Positions 34,986 to 44,858 of a DNA stretch of 64,000 nt are shown here, in pieces. The stretch spans positions 452,035 through 516,034 of the forward strand of contig CALNXN010000002.1 of the NCBI GenBank assembly GCA_942490645.1. Direction: 5' to 3'. The position numbers and the translations under genes were made by a program. This DNA is from CALNXN01 sp942490645 (lineage in GTDB: Bacteria > Pseudomonadota > Alphaproteobacteria > Rhodobacterales > Rhodobacteraceae). The notes under the pieces are model-generated. The model was not told the origin of the DNA. It made no database searches and worked only from the letters and a program-made list of their open reading frames with translations. Each line of letters opens with the position of its first letter. Position 1 is the first letter of the stretch.

Positions 34986-35720
34986 ATGAAAAAGCTCCTT
35001 ATCTTACAACTTCGGCCAGAGACCGATGCCTCAGATGATGAATATGCATCTATCGTGGCAAAGTGCTCGGTGACCTCAGAACAGACCGTCCGAATTCGTT
35101 TGGATCAAGAAGACATTCCGTCCGGTCTGGATGTAACGGACTTTTCCGCTGTCATCGTCGGCGGTGGTCCTGGTTGCGTGAGTGACTCTCCGGAGGAAAA
35201 AAGTTCCACAGATGCGAGGATCGAAAACCAGATTTTCAACCTGATGCCGCAGATCACCGAAAGAGATCACCCTTTCATGGGGTGTTGCTATGGTTTGGGT
35301 ATCCTTGCCAAGCACTTGGGCGGCGAGGTAAGCAAGGAACGCTATGGCGAACCCGTCGGACCTTCGGCATGCAGTTTGACTTCAGACGGCAAGAACGACC
35401 CGCTTTTGCGGGGGCTTGATGCACAGTTTGACGTTTTTGTCGGTCACAAGGAGGCTGTCCAAAGCCTGCCTGCTGACACGGTTCACCTGATTCAATCCGA
35501 CGCCTGCCCGGTGCAAATGATCCGCTATGGTCAGAACGTTTACGCAACGCAATTTCATCCCGAAGCGGATGCACGAGACTTCGAAAGACGCATTCGTATC
35601 TATCGGAATCATGGGTACTTCCCGCCCGAAGATGCTTGCCGGCTGATTGCCGAATGTCATGCCTCCCAAGTGACAGTGCCTGGGGAGATTCTTCGCCGGT
35701 TCGCCGACCGGTACTGCTGA
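34986..35720 (+). CDS. Class I glutamine amidotransferase-like protein (GMP synthase GATase type)
   Basis: A 244-aa GATase1-fold protein. VIVGGGPG forms the oxyanion region, FMGCCYGLGIL carries the nucleophile Cys, and ATQFHPEAD carries the His-x-Glu of the triad, so it should be catalytically competent. It has no synthetase domain and must give ammonia (or hydrolyse a gamma-glutamyl bond) for another enzyme. It is followed after 178 bp by a YbdK-type carboxylate-amine ligase gene on the same strand. The pair may make or break a gamma-glutamyl compound. Confidence 0.88.
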   Translation: MKKLLILQLRPETDASDDEYASIVAKCSVTSEQTVRIRLDQEDIPSGLDVTDFSAVIVGGGPGCVSDSPEEKSSTDARIENQIFNLMPQITERDHPFMGCCYGLGILAKHLGGEVSKERYGEPVGPSACSLTSDGKNDPLLRGLDAQFDVFVGHKEAVQSLPADTVHLIQSDACPVQMIRYGQNVYATQFHPEADARDFERRIRIYRNHGYFPPEDACRLIAECHASQVTVPGEILRRFADRYC

Positions 35721-35898
35721 GATTTGCCAAGATCCTAGCCATATCCCGCCCGGGCCCGAAGACCACTTGATTTGTAGCTGCTGACATTAAGGAGCGTTTT
35801 GCGTAGCCTGCAATCATCCATGTCAGTGTGATGCGGCGGGTTTGACCATATTCTGCTGACAATTGGACGAGCGACTTTGACAATCCGGAGACCAGGCC

Positions 35899-37032
35899 AT
35901 GAAACAAGCCTCCCCATCTTTCACACTTGGAGTTGAGGAGGAGTATCTGGTTGTCGATGCACAGACACTTGACCTCGTTGCAGCGCCAGAAGCCATGATG
36001 AATGACTGCGTTGAGCAACTGGGGGAAAAAGTAAGTCCGGAGTTCCTCAGGTGCCAGATCGAAGTGGGGACTGGAGTGTGCAGCACTGTCGCCGAAGCAC
36101 GCGAGGACCTCACACATCTTAGAAAGACGGTGAAAAAGGTGTGCAATGCGTATGGCTTTGAACCCATTGCCGCGTCGACACATCCTTTTGCTGCCTGGCA
36201 AAAACAGAAGTTCACCGAAAAGGAACGCTATCAGGAATTGGAAAGGGACTTGGCCGGCGTGGCACGCCGCATGTTGATCTGCGGCACCCATGTTCATGTC
36301 GGGATGGATGACGACGATCTTCGGATCGATCTGCTGAACCAGTTTTCCTATTTTGCGCCGCATCTTCTTGCCCTGTCCACCTCATCACCTTTTTGGGAAG
36401 GGCGTCTTACCGGATTGCATTCATACAGGCTGACCGTTTTTGACAATCTGCCAAGGACGGGTTTGCCCCCGGTCTTTTCGAGTTATTCGGAATACCAACG
36501 TTCAGTAAAAACCATCATCGATGCGGGTATTATCGAGGATGCAAGCAAGCTCTGGTGGGATGTGCGCCCCTCCGCGCGCTTTCCAACACTCGAATCGCGC
36601 ATTTGCGATGTGATGCCAAAAATCAGTCATACCCTTGCGATAACCGCTCTGACGCAGAGCATTTTCAGGATGCTGTTTGAATTGCGCCGCAAGAACCAAA
36701 GGTGGAGGCTGTATGAGCGCTTCCTCGTTGAGGAAAACCGCTGGCGCGCGCAGCGCTATGGTCCGACTGCTGGATTGATTGACTTCGGTATGGGTGAGAT
36801 CGTGCCATTTGAAGAGATGCTGGAGGAGCTTATTGAACTTGTGACGCCTCACGCCACTAAGCTTGGGTGCTTGGCTGAAGTGCAAAGCGCACGGGACATT
36901 CTGGATGAAGGTACAAGTTCACAGCGACAATCAGCTGTGTTCAATGACGCGATCAAAAAAGGGGCCAATGACGACGAAGCTCTGAAAGAAGTTGTGCGCT
37001 CTTTGGTGTCCGAATTCGATCAGGGCCTTTGA
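35899..37032 (+). CDS. Carboxylate-amine ligase, YbdK / glutamate-cysteine ligase type 2 family
   Basis: A 377-aa GCS2-family ATP-dependent ligase. The N-terminus has FTLGVEEEYLVVDAQT. The middle has CQIEVGTGVC and GTHVHVGMDDDDLRIDLLNQ. RPSARFPTLESRICD forms the ATP/metal site. Length is as in YbdK. These enzymes show weak glutamate-cysteine ligase activity in vitro and their physiological product is usually unknown. A GGAG-like site precedes the ATG at 35899. Probably in one unit with the amidotransferase. Confidence 0.92.
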   Translation: MKQASPSFTLGVEEEYLVVDAQTLDLVAAPEAMMNDCVEQLGEKVSPEFLRCQIEVGTGVCSTVAEAREDLTHLRKTVKKVCNAYGFEPIAASTHPFAAWQKQKFTEKERYQELERDLAGVARRMLICGTHVHVGMDDDDLRIDLLNQFSYFAPHLLALSTSSPFWEGRLTGLHSYRLTVFDNLPRTGLPPVFSSYSEYQRSVKTIIDAGIIEDASKLWWDVRPSARFPTLESRICDVMPKISHTLAITALTQSIFRMLFELRRKNQRWRLYERFLVEENRWRAQRYGPTAGLIDFGMGEIVPFEEMLEELIELVTPHATKLGCLAEVQSARDILDEGTSSQRQSAVFNDAIKKGANDDEALKEVVRSLVSEFDQGL

Positions 37033-37174
37033 GGTGTCTGAGGCGGGGAGACAAAACGCCTGAGCGACGCCTTTGCCTAGACCAGCTGCTGAATGCTACC
37101 GGGACCTGAATTTGCCGAGATGGGTAAGGGTGTCGGCTTTGTCCCGCGGACGGTGAGTTCGACCGACTCAAGAT

Positions 37175-37265
37175 TTTGCACGCGCAGCGAATATCCGGTT
37201 TGAAGGGCCGCACTGCAGCATCGCGACCAATGTACGAACAGCGGCTTTGGGCCGCGAACAGAGTT
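37175..37265. repeat. Dispersed intergenic repeat, copy A
   Basis: This stretch (GCGCAGCGAATATCC..., GGGCCGCACTGCAGCATCG, CGGCTTTGGGCCG) aligns with copies near 48270-48395, 51090-51180 and, more weakly, 46037-46085. All lie between genes. The shared core is GCAGCGAA followed ~15 bp later by GGGCCGCAcyGCAGCATC. Confidence 0.6.
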
Positions 37266-37301
37266 TCGCTCCGGCAACCAGATCAGGAACAGACCGATCC
37301 T

Positions 37302-38318
37302 TTAGTCTGTAAACTGCGCACCTAGCGCGGCAGCCATACGCGCGATAGCTGCGATCTGAGGGGCATCCTGGCTCAGATAATCGTCGCCAGCATATCCCCA
37401 CCAATCCCAACAACCGTTCGGATTGCCTCCGAACCAGTTCCACCAAGGCGCAGGCAATGTGAGCGCTTGAGGATAAAGCACGACAATGCCATTTGTCTCC
37501 GCCCATCGATTGTATCCAGTCAGAACCGCATACGCATTGCCGATCCGTTCGCGCCCCTGCTTGCAGCCATGGAGCGCAATATGGAGACGACAGAGGGCGC
37601 CGTCCGCGCAGTCTTCGGGAATATACACGAAAGCTGCGTCGTCCATGCCAATTGCACCGGCCAGGTACTGAGCTTGATCGAAAGATGTTAGGCCCTCATC
37701 GCGAGGCTCTGTCGGAGGCAGAAGATCGGTGTAGAGCTGATTGAGGATATCGCCCGCTTGATCAAAGTCGCAGTCGATCAGAAAGTTCGGTCGCGTGATG
37801 TTGCATTCAAGACTCCCGTCTTCGGTGACGAAGCCATGGCCAGCCTCGATCTCGGTCTCGTAGGTGATTTGACCCTCCGGTACTTCGAGCAAGGCAAATG
37901 TCTGCCGCACTGCGTCCATTGAGGCGCGCGCGACAGTATCGTCGGCTTCACCGTGGAAAAGGTAAATCTGATCGGCGGTGAGGTGGAAGATATCATCTAT
38001 TCGTCCATCCTCGGAAAGCCCTTCAATTACTTCTAGCGAGGCCTCGGCATCTGCCTCTCCCAAGAAGGCGTTCATGCACACCCGTATCGCCCGAAACACA
38101 TTGCCATCAGAGCATCCATAGGGTCCACCGGCGACAATACCCGCGCCGGCGACTCGCTCAGAAAACGCTACCTGAATTTGGACCGCCATGAAGGCTCCAC
38201 TGGAAAGCCCGGAAACAGTGGTTGCGTCGCGGTCAAGATTTAGAGCCGGAAGGGGGTCTGCATGGCCAACTACAGGTTGCAGGGCGAGTAATGCAGTCAT
38301 TGGCAACAAGCGAAGCAT
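37302..38318 (-). CDS. Secreted PHB-depolymerase-like esterase
   Basis: A 338-aa protein with a Sec signal peptide (MLRLLPMTALLALQPVVGHA). Its alpha/beta hydrolase fold matches extracellular polyhydroxybutyrate depolymerase-type esterases: lipase box GLSSGAF at about residue 38-44, IYLFHGEADDTV with the probable acid, and a C-terminal half with IALHGCKQG. There are several cysteines. NPNGCWDWWGY matches the substrate-binding region of PHB depolymerases. It acts outside the cytoplasm on polyester or a related ester. Neighbours are unrelated and it appears monocistronic. Confidence 0.85.
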   Translation of the reverse strand: MLRLLPMTALLALQPVVGHADPLPALNLDRDATTVSGLSSGAFMAVQIQVAFSERVAGAGIVAGGPYGCSDGNVFRAIRVCMNAFLGEADAEASLEVIEGLSEDGRIDDIFHLTADQIYLFHGEADDTVARASMDAVRQTFALLEVPEGQITYETEIEAGHGFVTEDGSLECNITRPNFLIDCDFDQAGDILNQLYTDLLPPTEPRDEGLTSFDQAQYLAGAIGMDDAAFVYIPEDCADGALCRLHIALHGCKQGRERIGNAYAVLTGYNRWAETNGIVVLYPQALTLPAPWWNWFGGNPNGCWDWWGYAGDDYLSQDAPQIAAIARMAAALGAQFTD

Positions 38319-39030
38319 AAGTACGTCCCTTTCTGACAGGTGGACAGATCATTTGCTCTTCACCCTTTAGTGTAATGCGGATCACACCGCTTCGCCATTC
38401 GAATGGCTCTGCAACGCTGGCTTGCCCGAGTGGGACGATGATTTCTTGATCAGAGCGCTCTTCGGTTTGTCAGTCTTTTGATCAACGAAACTCACTGTTG
38501 GTTGGCACCGAAATACAAATCGTGACCGAAGCACCGTCACTTACGCGTTGCAGTCTTCTGAGCAGTCCCATTGCTGCGTGATCGACCAACTTCCGGTTTG
38601 GGGAAGCTGCAGCGCGGCATTGTTAAACGTAATGAACGGCAGGAATGGGTCGGAAGCGCGAGTTGATTCGTAAACTGTAAAGGTCTGATAAGCGGGACAA
38701 ACCAAGCCTTCGCTGCACTTGCGCCAGTGGTTGCTTTCGACATTTCGTGATGGCGATGAATGGTGCTTACTGTGCAAAATTCTGCCAAAAAAACGGGGGA
38801 AATACTCACCAAAGATTCTGTAGGTTGAGCGATATGACGGCAGCAGAAATTTTCCCTAACAGCGACACTGAACGCGCAAATAGTGTTGTGAAGCAGGATG
38901 CGTATCTGTGGAGGTTCGATGTGAACATGCAATAACTGTTGACCCGAACATCTGTCTGTTCCTAGCTTGTGCAGAGCGGGCGCGTGCCTTTTCGCCTGCA
39001 TACACATGCATTTGACCTGGGGGGTTTCAC
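38319..39030. other. Intergenic region with a possible decayed small secreted protein
   Basis: About 710 bp. On the minus strand, 38541-38740 reads WRKCSEGLVCPAYQTF, SDPFLPFITFNNAALQLP and a C-terminal DCSEDC; it looks like a real C-terminal half but has no proper start or upstream domain. The right end (39010-39030) is GGGGGG-rich and provides the ribosome-binding site of the next gene. Confidence 0.35.
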
Positions 39031-40517
39031 ATGATGCACATTCAGAGATCACTACAATTCACGGCCCTAGCAGTGGCGCTTGGACTAAGCGCTTCAGCGG
39101 CAGCAGCAGCGGATCTTGTGGTCGGATTGCAGCAGGAACCAACTTCGCTTGATCCGACATCCGATGCCACGGCGTCCATTGACGGGATGATGACGCAGAA
39201 CGTCTATGAATCCCTGACCATCGTCGCCGAAAATGGCGAAGTGCAGCCAAATCTGGCACAGCTCTGGGAGGTTTCTGACGACGGGCTGACCTACACGTTC
39301 ACGCTGACCGATGCGGCGCAATTTCACGACGGCACCGCTTTTGATGCCGAGGATGTGGTGTTTTCCTTCAACCGCGCCATGGCCGAAGACAGCGTGAACC
39401 CGTCCAAGGCCATCTTCAAACCGATTGAGAGTGTCACCGCGTTGGACCCGCGCACTGTTCAGATCACGCTCAAGAACAAAGACGCGTTTTTCCTGTTCAA
39501 CATGGGGCAAGGGCGATAGCTCCATCGTCGCAAGTGAAACGGCCGAAACCAACAAAGCAACACCTGTCGGCACAGGCCCGTTCAAGTTTGACAGCTGGAC
39601 AAGGGGGGATCGTCTGACGCTGGTCAAGAACCCCGATCACCGTGATGCGGACAGCGTCGCACTCGACAAGGTGACGTTCCGCTTCATCTCGGACCCTGCG
39701 GCCGCCACCGCGGCGATGATGGCCGAAGAGCTTGATGCGTTTCCCGGCTTCCCGGCGCCTGAGTTGTTGGAGCAGTTTGAGGCCGATCCGCGTTTTCGCG
39801 TGAACCAGGGCAACACCGAAGGCGAAGTCATCCTTGCGATGAACAATGCCAAACCGCCGTTTGACAACATCGAGGTGCGCCGCGCCATTGCCACCGCCAT
39901 CGACCGCGACGAGATCATCGACGGCGCGATGTATGGCCAGGCCGTGCCGATCGGCGGCTTCTACCCGCCGCATGGCCCGGCCTATGTGGACCTGACCGGC
40001 GCCTATCCGCACGATACCGACAAGGCCAAGGCGATGTTCGAGGAGGCCGGCGTTGACGGGTCAGACGATGACCCTGCGGGTGCCGCCCTTCCCCTATGCC
40101 ACGCGCTCGGCCGAGATCATTCAGGCCCAACTGGCCGATGCGGGCATCGACGCCAAGGTCGAGAATGTCGAATGGGGGTTCTGGATCGACGAGGTCTACA
40201 AGAAGAAGAACTACGACATGACCATCATCGCGCATACCAGCCCCAACGACATGGGCAACTTTGCGCGGGGGCCAAAGTATTTCTATGGATACGATGATGC
40301 CGCGTTCAACGCGCTTTGGGACAGTATCTCAGACCGAAGCAGATGCCGCGAAACGTAATGCGCTGCTGAAAGAGGGGCAACAGTACCTATCGGACCAAGC
40401 CGTACATGGCTTCCTGTTCCAGCTGCCGCTGCTGGGTGTTTTCCGCACCGAGGTGAAGGGCTACTGGTCGTCTCGCCGGTGCTTTACATGCCGCTCAAAG
40501 GTGTGACCAAGGACTGA
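39031..40517 (+). pseudogene. ABC transporter substrate-binding protein (family 5, oligopeptide/dipeptide type), frameshifted
   Basis: The protein starts with a Sec signal (SLQFTALAVALGLSASAAAAA), then LVVGLQQEPTSLDPTSDA and the LAQLWEVSDDGLTYTF core of DppA/OppA-type binding proteins. The reading frame changes near 39505 (+1), 40050 (+1), 40327 (+1) and 40472 (-1). Pieces read through as GTGPFKFDSWTRGD, NNAKPPFDNIEVRRAIATAI, VPPFPYATRSAEIIQAQLAD and VLYMPLKGVTKD. When joined they give about 495 aa without stop codons. Either a recent pseudogene or indel sequencing error. It heads the operon 39031-45604. Confidence 0.85.
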
Positions 40518-40566
40518 CCCGCTTTTGGGATCGAGGGGTCACCCCCTCCCGCAGAGCACATCGCTC

Positions 40567-41509
40567 ATGGTCTATTTCCTGTTCCGCCGCACTGTCGGGT
40601 TCATGCTGACGCTGCTTGCCGTGTCGGTTGTGGTCTTTGCGGTGATGAATGTGCTGCCGGGCGATCCGGCGCTGACCATTCTGGGCATGGACGCCACCGA
40701 TGATGCGCTTGGCCGCCCTGCGCGAACAACTGGGGCTGAACGACCCGCTGCTGACGCGCTATTTTCGTGGGTCTGGGGCGCATTGCATGGTGATTTCGGC
40801 ATCAGCCATTCGTTCCGGGTGCCGGTTTCCGATTTGATCGGCGAACGGCTGCCGATGACGGTTCGCTGGCCGTCGCGGGGATGGTCGTGACCCTGATCAT
40901 CGCGCTGTGCGCTCGGGATCGGCCGCGCCGCCACGGCAAGGCCGGCGATTGGGTGAGTGATGTTTCTCAGCCAGCTGGGCATCGCGGTTCCCGGCGTTCT
41001 GGCTGTCGATCCTGCTGGTGCTGCTGTTTGCCGTCAAACTGCGCTGGTTGCCTCCCGGGGGTTTTCCCGGCTGGTCCGATCCGGTGCTGGCCATGCGGTC
41101 GCTGGTCCTGCCGACTGTGGCGCTGGCGCTGGTGCAGTCGGCGGTGCTGGCCCGTGTCACGCGCTCCTCCGCGCTCGAGGTGATGCGGCAGGATTTCGTC
41201 CGCACCGCGCGCGCCTCGGGCCTGTCGCACCGGCGCGTCCTGTGGCGGCATGTCTTGCCCAATGCGCTGGTGCCGATTGTGACCATCGTGGGCATGCAAT
41301 TTGCCGCCCTTGTCACAGGCACAATCGTGATCGAGAACGTGTTCTACCTGCCAGGTCTTGGCCGGTTGATATTTCAGTCCATCGCCAACCGCGATCTGCC
41401 GACGGTTCAGGCGCTGGTGATGCTTTTCGCCGTCATCGTCGTGACAGCAAACTTTACCGTGGATCTGCTTTATATCTTCATTGATCCGCGCCTGAAGGCC
41501 CGCGCATGA
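40567..41509 (+). pseudogene. ABC transporter permease (DppB type), frameshifted
   Basis: It begins YFLFRRTVGFMLTLLAVSVVVF, the first helix of DppB-like permeases, with VLPGDPALTILGMDA next. The frame then changes at least five times between about 40705 and 41000; recognisable pieces include ALREQLGLNDPLLTRYF, GALHGDFGISHSFRVPV and LSQLGIAVP. From 41018 to 41509 the sequence is clean: the C-terminal half has LVLPTVALALVQSAVLARVTR, the EVMRQDFVRTARASGLS loop of the family, and GTIVIENVFYLPGLG. It overlaps the next permease by ATGA. Confidence 0.85.
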
Positions 41510-42324
41510 GGCCGCTGCCCGCCAATTTCATCATCGGCGCGGTGCTTGTAGCGATTGTTGTTGGTGTGGCAGCGTTGTCGCTGATCTGGACACCGCATGA
41601 TCCCACAGCTGCTGAATATTCGGGGCAAATTCGGCACCTCCTTCGGCGGAACACTGGCTGGGCACCGATCAGCTGGGCCGCGATGTCGTCTGCCAACTGA
41701 TGGCCGCGGCGCGCAACTCGATGACGGTGGCGCTGTCGCGGTTCTGCTGGGCGGCTCCATCGGTGTGGCGCTGGGTCTGTTCGCCTCGGCCATCGGGGGC
41801 TGGGTCGAGGATAGCGTGATGCGCCTTGCCGACCTCGGCTTTGCCTTTCCTGCATTGCTGTTTGCGATCATGCTGGCGGCGGTGTTCGGGCCGTCGCTGA
41901 CCAATGCGGTGCTGGCGATCGCCTTTATCAACATCCCGATCTTTGCCCGGGTCGCCCGCGCCTCGGCCAACCAGATCTGGACGCGCGAGTACGTGTCTGG
42001 CGGCGCGTGCGGCAGGGATGAGCAAGTTTGCCATCACCCGCGATCATATCCTGCCCAACATTCGCGCCGGTCATCGTGCAGGCCACCATCGAATTCGCGG
42101 TCGCCATTCTCGCCGAAGCGGCCCTGTCCTATCTCGGACTTGGCGCACAACCGCCTGCTTCTAGCTGGGGGCGGATGCTGTCAGAGGCGCAGACATTGAT
42201 GTATCTGGCTCCTGATCTTGCGATTTACCCGGGGCTTTGCATTGTGATCGCAGTGCTTGGTTTTGGCCTTTTGGGCGACGGGTTGCGCGACATCACCGAT
42301 CCGCGACTGGCGAGGGCGCGCTGA
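41506..42324 (+). pseudogene. ABC transporter permease (DppC type), frameshifted
   Basis: The N-terminal helix FIIGAVLVAIVVGVAALSLIW is followed by frame changes near 41640 (-1), 41735 (-1), 41992 (+1) and 42067 (+1). These sum to zero, so start and stop remain in phase. Pieces read WLGTDQLGRDVVCQLMAAAR, VLLGGSIGVALGLFASAIGG, ARAAGMSKFAITRDHILPN (the ATPase-contact loop) and ALSYLGLGAQPPASSWGRML, all hallmarks of DppC-like permeases. No stop codon appears in the joined frame. Confidence 0.85.
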
Positions 42325-42325
42325 T

Positions 42326-43285
42326 ATGTTCGAGATGGAGAACATGACCGTGCGTTTTCCCTTCGGAGAAGCCTTGCGCGGGGCATCGTTGCGCATCGCG
42401 CCGGGGACCGCATGGGCATCGTCGGCGAAAGCGGGTCCGGCAAATCCATGCTCGCCGCCTGCCTGATGGGCATGGTGCCGGACGCTGCAACGCTCACTGG
42501 CAGGCTGAGCATTGATGGTGTGGATATGACACAGGTGCCAGAAACCACATGGCAAACCATCCGTGCCCGCCGCGCAGCGATGATATTTCAGGAACCGATG
42601 TCCGCGCTGAACCCGCTGCGGCGGGTGGGCGACACGGTGGCGGAACCGATGCGTGTCCATCTGGGGCTCAGCAAGGACAGGCACGCGCGGGTTTTGGCCC
42701 TGTTCGAAGAAGTCGGCATTCCCGACCCAGCCACCCGACTTGCGCATGTTCCCGCATGAACTCTCCGGCGGTCAGCGCCAGCGGGTGCTGATCGCACTGG
42801 CGCTGGCCTGCAATCCCGAACTGCTGATCGCGGATGAGCCGACAACAGCGCTCGATGCCAATGTTGCGCTCAAGATCACCGATCTGCTGGTGCATCTGAG
42901 CCGCGCGCGGAACATGGCGCTTGTGTTTATCAGCCATGACCTTGCCGCTGTTGCCCGGGCAACGACCGACATCGCAGTGATGTACGGCGGTGATATCGTG
43001 GAACGGGGCCCCACGGCAGAGGTTCTGGCACAGCCAGTGCATCCCTATACGCAAGGGTTGCTTGCTGCTCGCCCTGATCCGCGCGCCGTGCCCCGTGACG
43101 TAACAGGCCGCCGTCGTCGTTTGCCGACCATTCCCGGCACGGTACCTCCTTTGTATAAGATGGCACAGGGTTGCCGGTTTTCCGGGCGGTGCGCTGTGGA
43201 ACGCTCTGAATGTTCGGCGGTCAAACCCATGCCCGTCGGGCCACGCCACGCTGCCTGTCACGCGATCCAGCGAGATGTGACATGA
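42326..43285 (+). pseudogene. ABC transporter ATP-binding protein (DppD type), frameshifted
   Basis: Walker A GESGSGKS, Q-loop MIFQEPMSALNPLRRVG, signature HELSGGQRQRV, Walker B LLIADEPTTALD and the H-loop FISHDLAAVA are all present. The C-terminal oligopeptide-type cysteine region has GCRFSGRC. Frame changes at about 42405 (-1, just before Walker A) and 42727 (+1, just before the signature) compensate each other. It overlaps the second ATPase gene by ATGA. Confidence 0.85.
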
Positions 43286-44055
43286 CCTTGCTTGACGCAC
43301 GCGGCCTGACCCGTCGCTACAAACTGCCAAGAACGAAACTGCTACGTGCGGCCCCGGTGTTGACGGCCGCAGAGAACGTCAGCTTTGAAATCCATGCCGG
43401 TCAAACCCTTGGCGTGGTGGGCGAAAGCGGATCGGGCAAGTCAACGCTGGCCCGGCTGGTTATGGCATTTGAGACACCTGATGCTGGCACAATCCAGTTT
43501 GACGGGCAGGACATTCATGCGCTCAAAGCATCCGAGCTTCGGCAATTGCGCCCTGAATTCCAGATGATCTTTCAAGATCCCTTCAGCTCCCTCGACCCGC
43601 GTCGCAAAGTGGGCTGGTCTATCGCAGAACCGTTGCGCGCCATGGGGGTGACAGCGCCTGACCGCGTCGCACAAGCGTTTGAACAGGTGGGCCTGCATCC
43701 CGAAGACGCGGGGAAATACCCCCATGAATTCTCTGGCGGTCAACGCCAGCGGATTGCGATTGCTCGCGCTATTATCACCCGCCCCAAGTTGCTGGTCGCC
43801 GATGAAGCAGTCTCAGCACTTGATGTGTCTGTTCAGGCGCAAATCCTAAATCTGCTGATGGACTTGCAGGATGCGCTCGGCCTTGGCATCTTGTTTATCA
43901 GTCATGATCTGGCTGTGGTGGCCTCCGTTTGCGACACGCTTTTGGTCATGCGTCACGGCAAGGCACTGGAATACGGGACCGCATCTGTTATTCTGAACAA
44001 CCCTAGCCATGCTTATACCCAATCGCTTTTGACAGCTGCCGGAAACACAGTTTGA
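43282..44055 (+). CDS. ABC transporter ATP-binding protein (DppF type)
   Basis: A 257-aa intact ATPase, the first undamaged gene of this operon. Walker A GESGSGKST, Q-loop MIFQDPFSSLDPRRKVGW, signature HEFSGGQRQRI, Walker B LLVADEAVSALD, and H-loop LFISHDLAVVA. I chose the ATG at 43282, which overlaps the preceding stop. With the upstream genes it forms a complete SBP-permease-permease-ATPase-ATPase importer of the peptide/nickel family, although substrates of this family also include opines, sugars and phosphodiesters. Confidence 0.94.
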   Translation: MTLLDARGLTRRYKLPRTKLLRAAPVLTAAENVSFEIHAGQTLGVVGESGSGKSTLARLVMAFETPDAGTIQFDGQDIHALKASELRQLRPEFQMIFQDPFSSLDPRRKVGWSIAEPLRAMGVTAPDRVAQAFEQVGLHPEDAGKYPHEFSGGQRQRIAIARAIITRPKLLVADEAVSALDVSVQAQILNLLMDLQDALGLGILFISHDLAVVASVCDTLLVMRHGKALEYGTASVILNNPSHAYTQSLLTAAGNTV

Positions 44056-44858
44056 CCCGTTTTCTACATCTCACCGACCTGCATATTTCGCACCCCGATG
44101 CGAATGACCCAAAGGACAAAGGCACCAGCCGAGGCACCCTGAAACGTGTCGTAGGGATCATCAATGGGATGGATCCGCAGCCAGACTTTGTCGTCGCCAG
44201 CGGCGACCTCACCAATATGGGCGATGTGGCAAGCTACACTCTGGTGCGCGATCTGCTGGCCCCGCTGAAAGCCCCTGTGGTCATGGCACTGGGCAATCAC
44301 GATCTGCGCGCGGGGTTTCGGACAGTTTTTGGCGGGGATGGTGGGGATGCACCCTATTTCCATGATGTCGTGTTGGGCGGGCTGCATGTCATCACGCTTG
44401 ACACAAAAGTGCCTGAGCGGGTCGCAGGTGCGATTTGTGAAGCTCAGTTCGCGTTCCTTGCAGAGGCGTTGGAGCGTCATGCAGCATTGCCCAAACTGAT
44501 TGTCATGCACCACCCACCGCGTGTGGATGATGAAGGATTGCCTTGGGGCACCATTGATCTGGCTTCAACTCATCAGCTGGCCGAAGCACTGAGCGGGCAT
44601 CATGTTGCGGGCATTCTGTCGGGTCATATCCACATCAACCAGATCCACCAATGGCACGGTATTCCGATCATCATCAACAGCGGTCTGGACTATACCATCG
44701 ACCTGCTGGAACGGCGTGACCTGCGGCTGTTAGAGGGCACAACCATGACGATATGCGAACATCGCGCCTCTGGCTTGTCGGTCAGCTTTGTGCCTCTCAG
44801 CCCGGCGCAAAAGGATTTGGGCACAATTGATCGCGCAAGATTGCTGACTTTCACATGA
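44052..44858 (+). CDS. Calcineurin-like metallophosphoesterase (class III cyclic nucleotide PDE / GpdQ-like)
   Basis: A 268-aa phosphodiesterase-family enzyme with the five metal-binding blocks: TDLHISHPD, VVASGDLTNMG, ALGNHDLR, VMHHPPRVDDEG and ILSGHIHIN. The family includes CpdA-type cAMP phosphodiesterases and glycerophosphodiesterases (GpdQ), and acts on phosphodiesters with two divalent metals. The start is TTG at 44052, overlapping the ATPase stop, so it is cotranslated with the importer. This suggests a phosphodiester as the imported compound. No signal peptide, so cytoplasmic. Confidence 0.9.
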   Translation: MTRFLHLTDLHISHPDANDPKDKGTSRGTLKRVVGIINGMDPQPDFVVASGDLTNMGDVASYTLVRDLLAPLKAPVVMALGNHDLRAGFRTVFGGDGGDAPYFHDVVLGGLHVITLDTKVPERVAGAICEAQFAFLAEALERHAALPKLIVMHHPPRVDDEGLPWGTIDLASTHQLAEALSGHHVAGILSGHIHINQIHQWHGIPIIINSGLDYTIDLLERRDLRLLEGTTMTICEHRASGLSVSFVPLSPAQKDLGTIDRARLLTFT

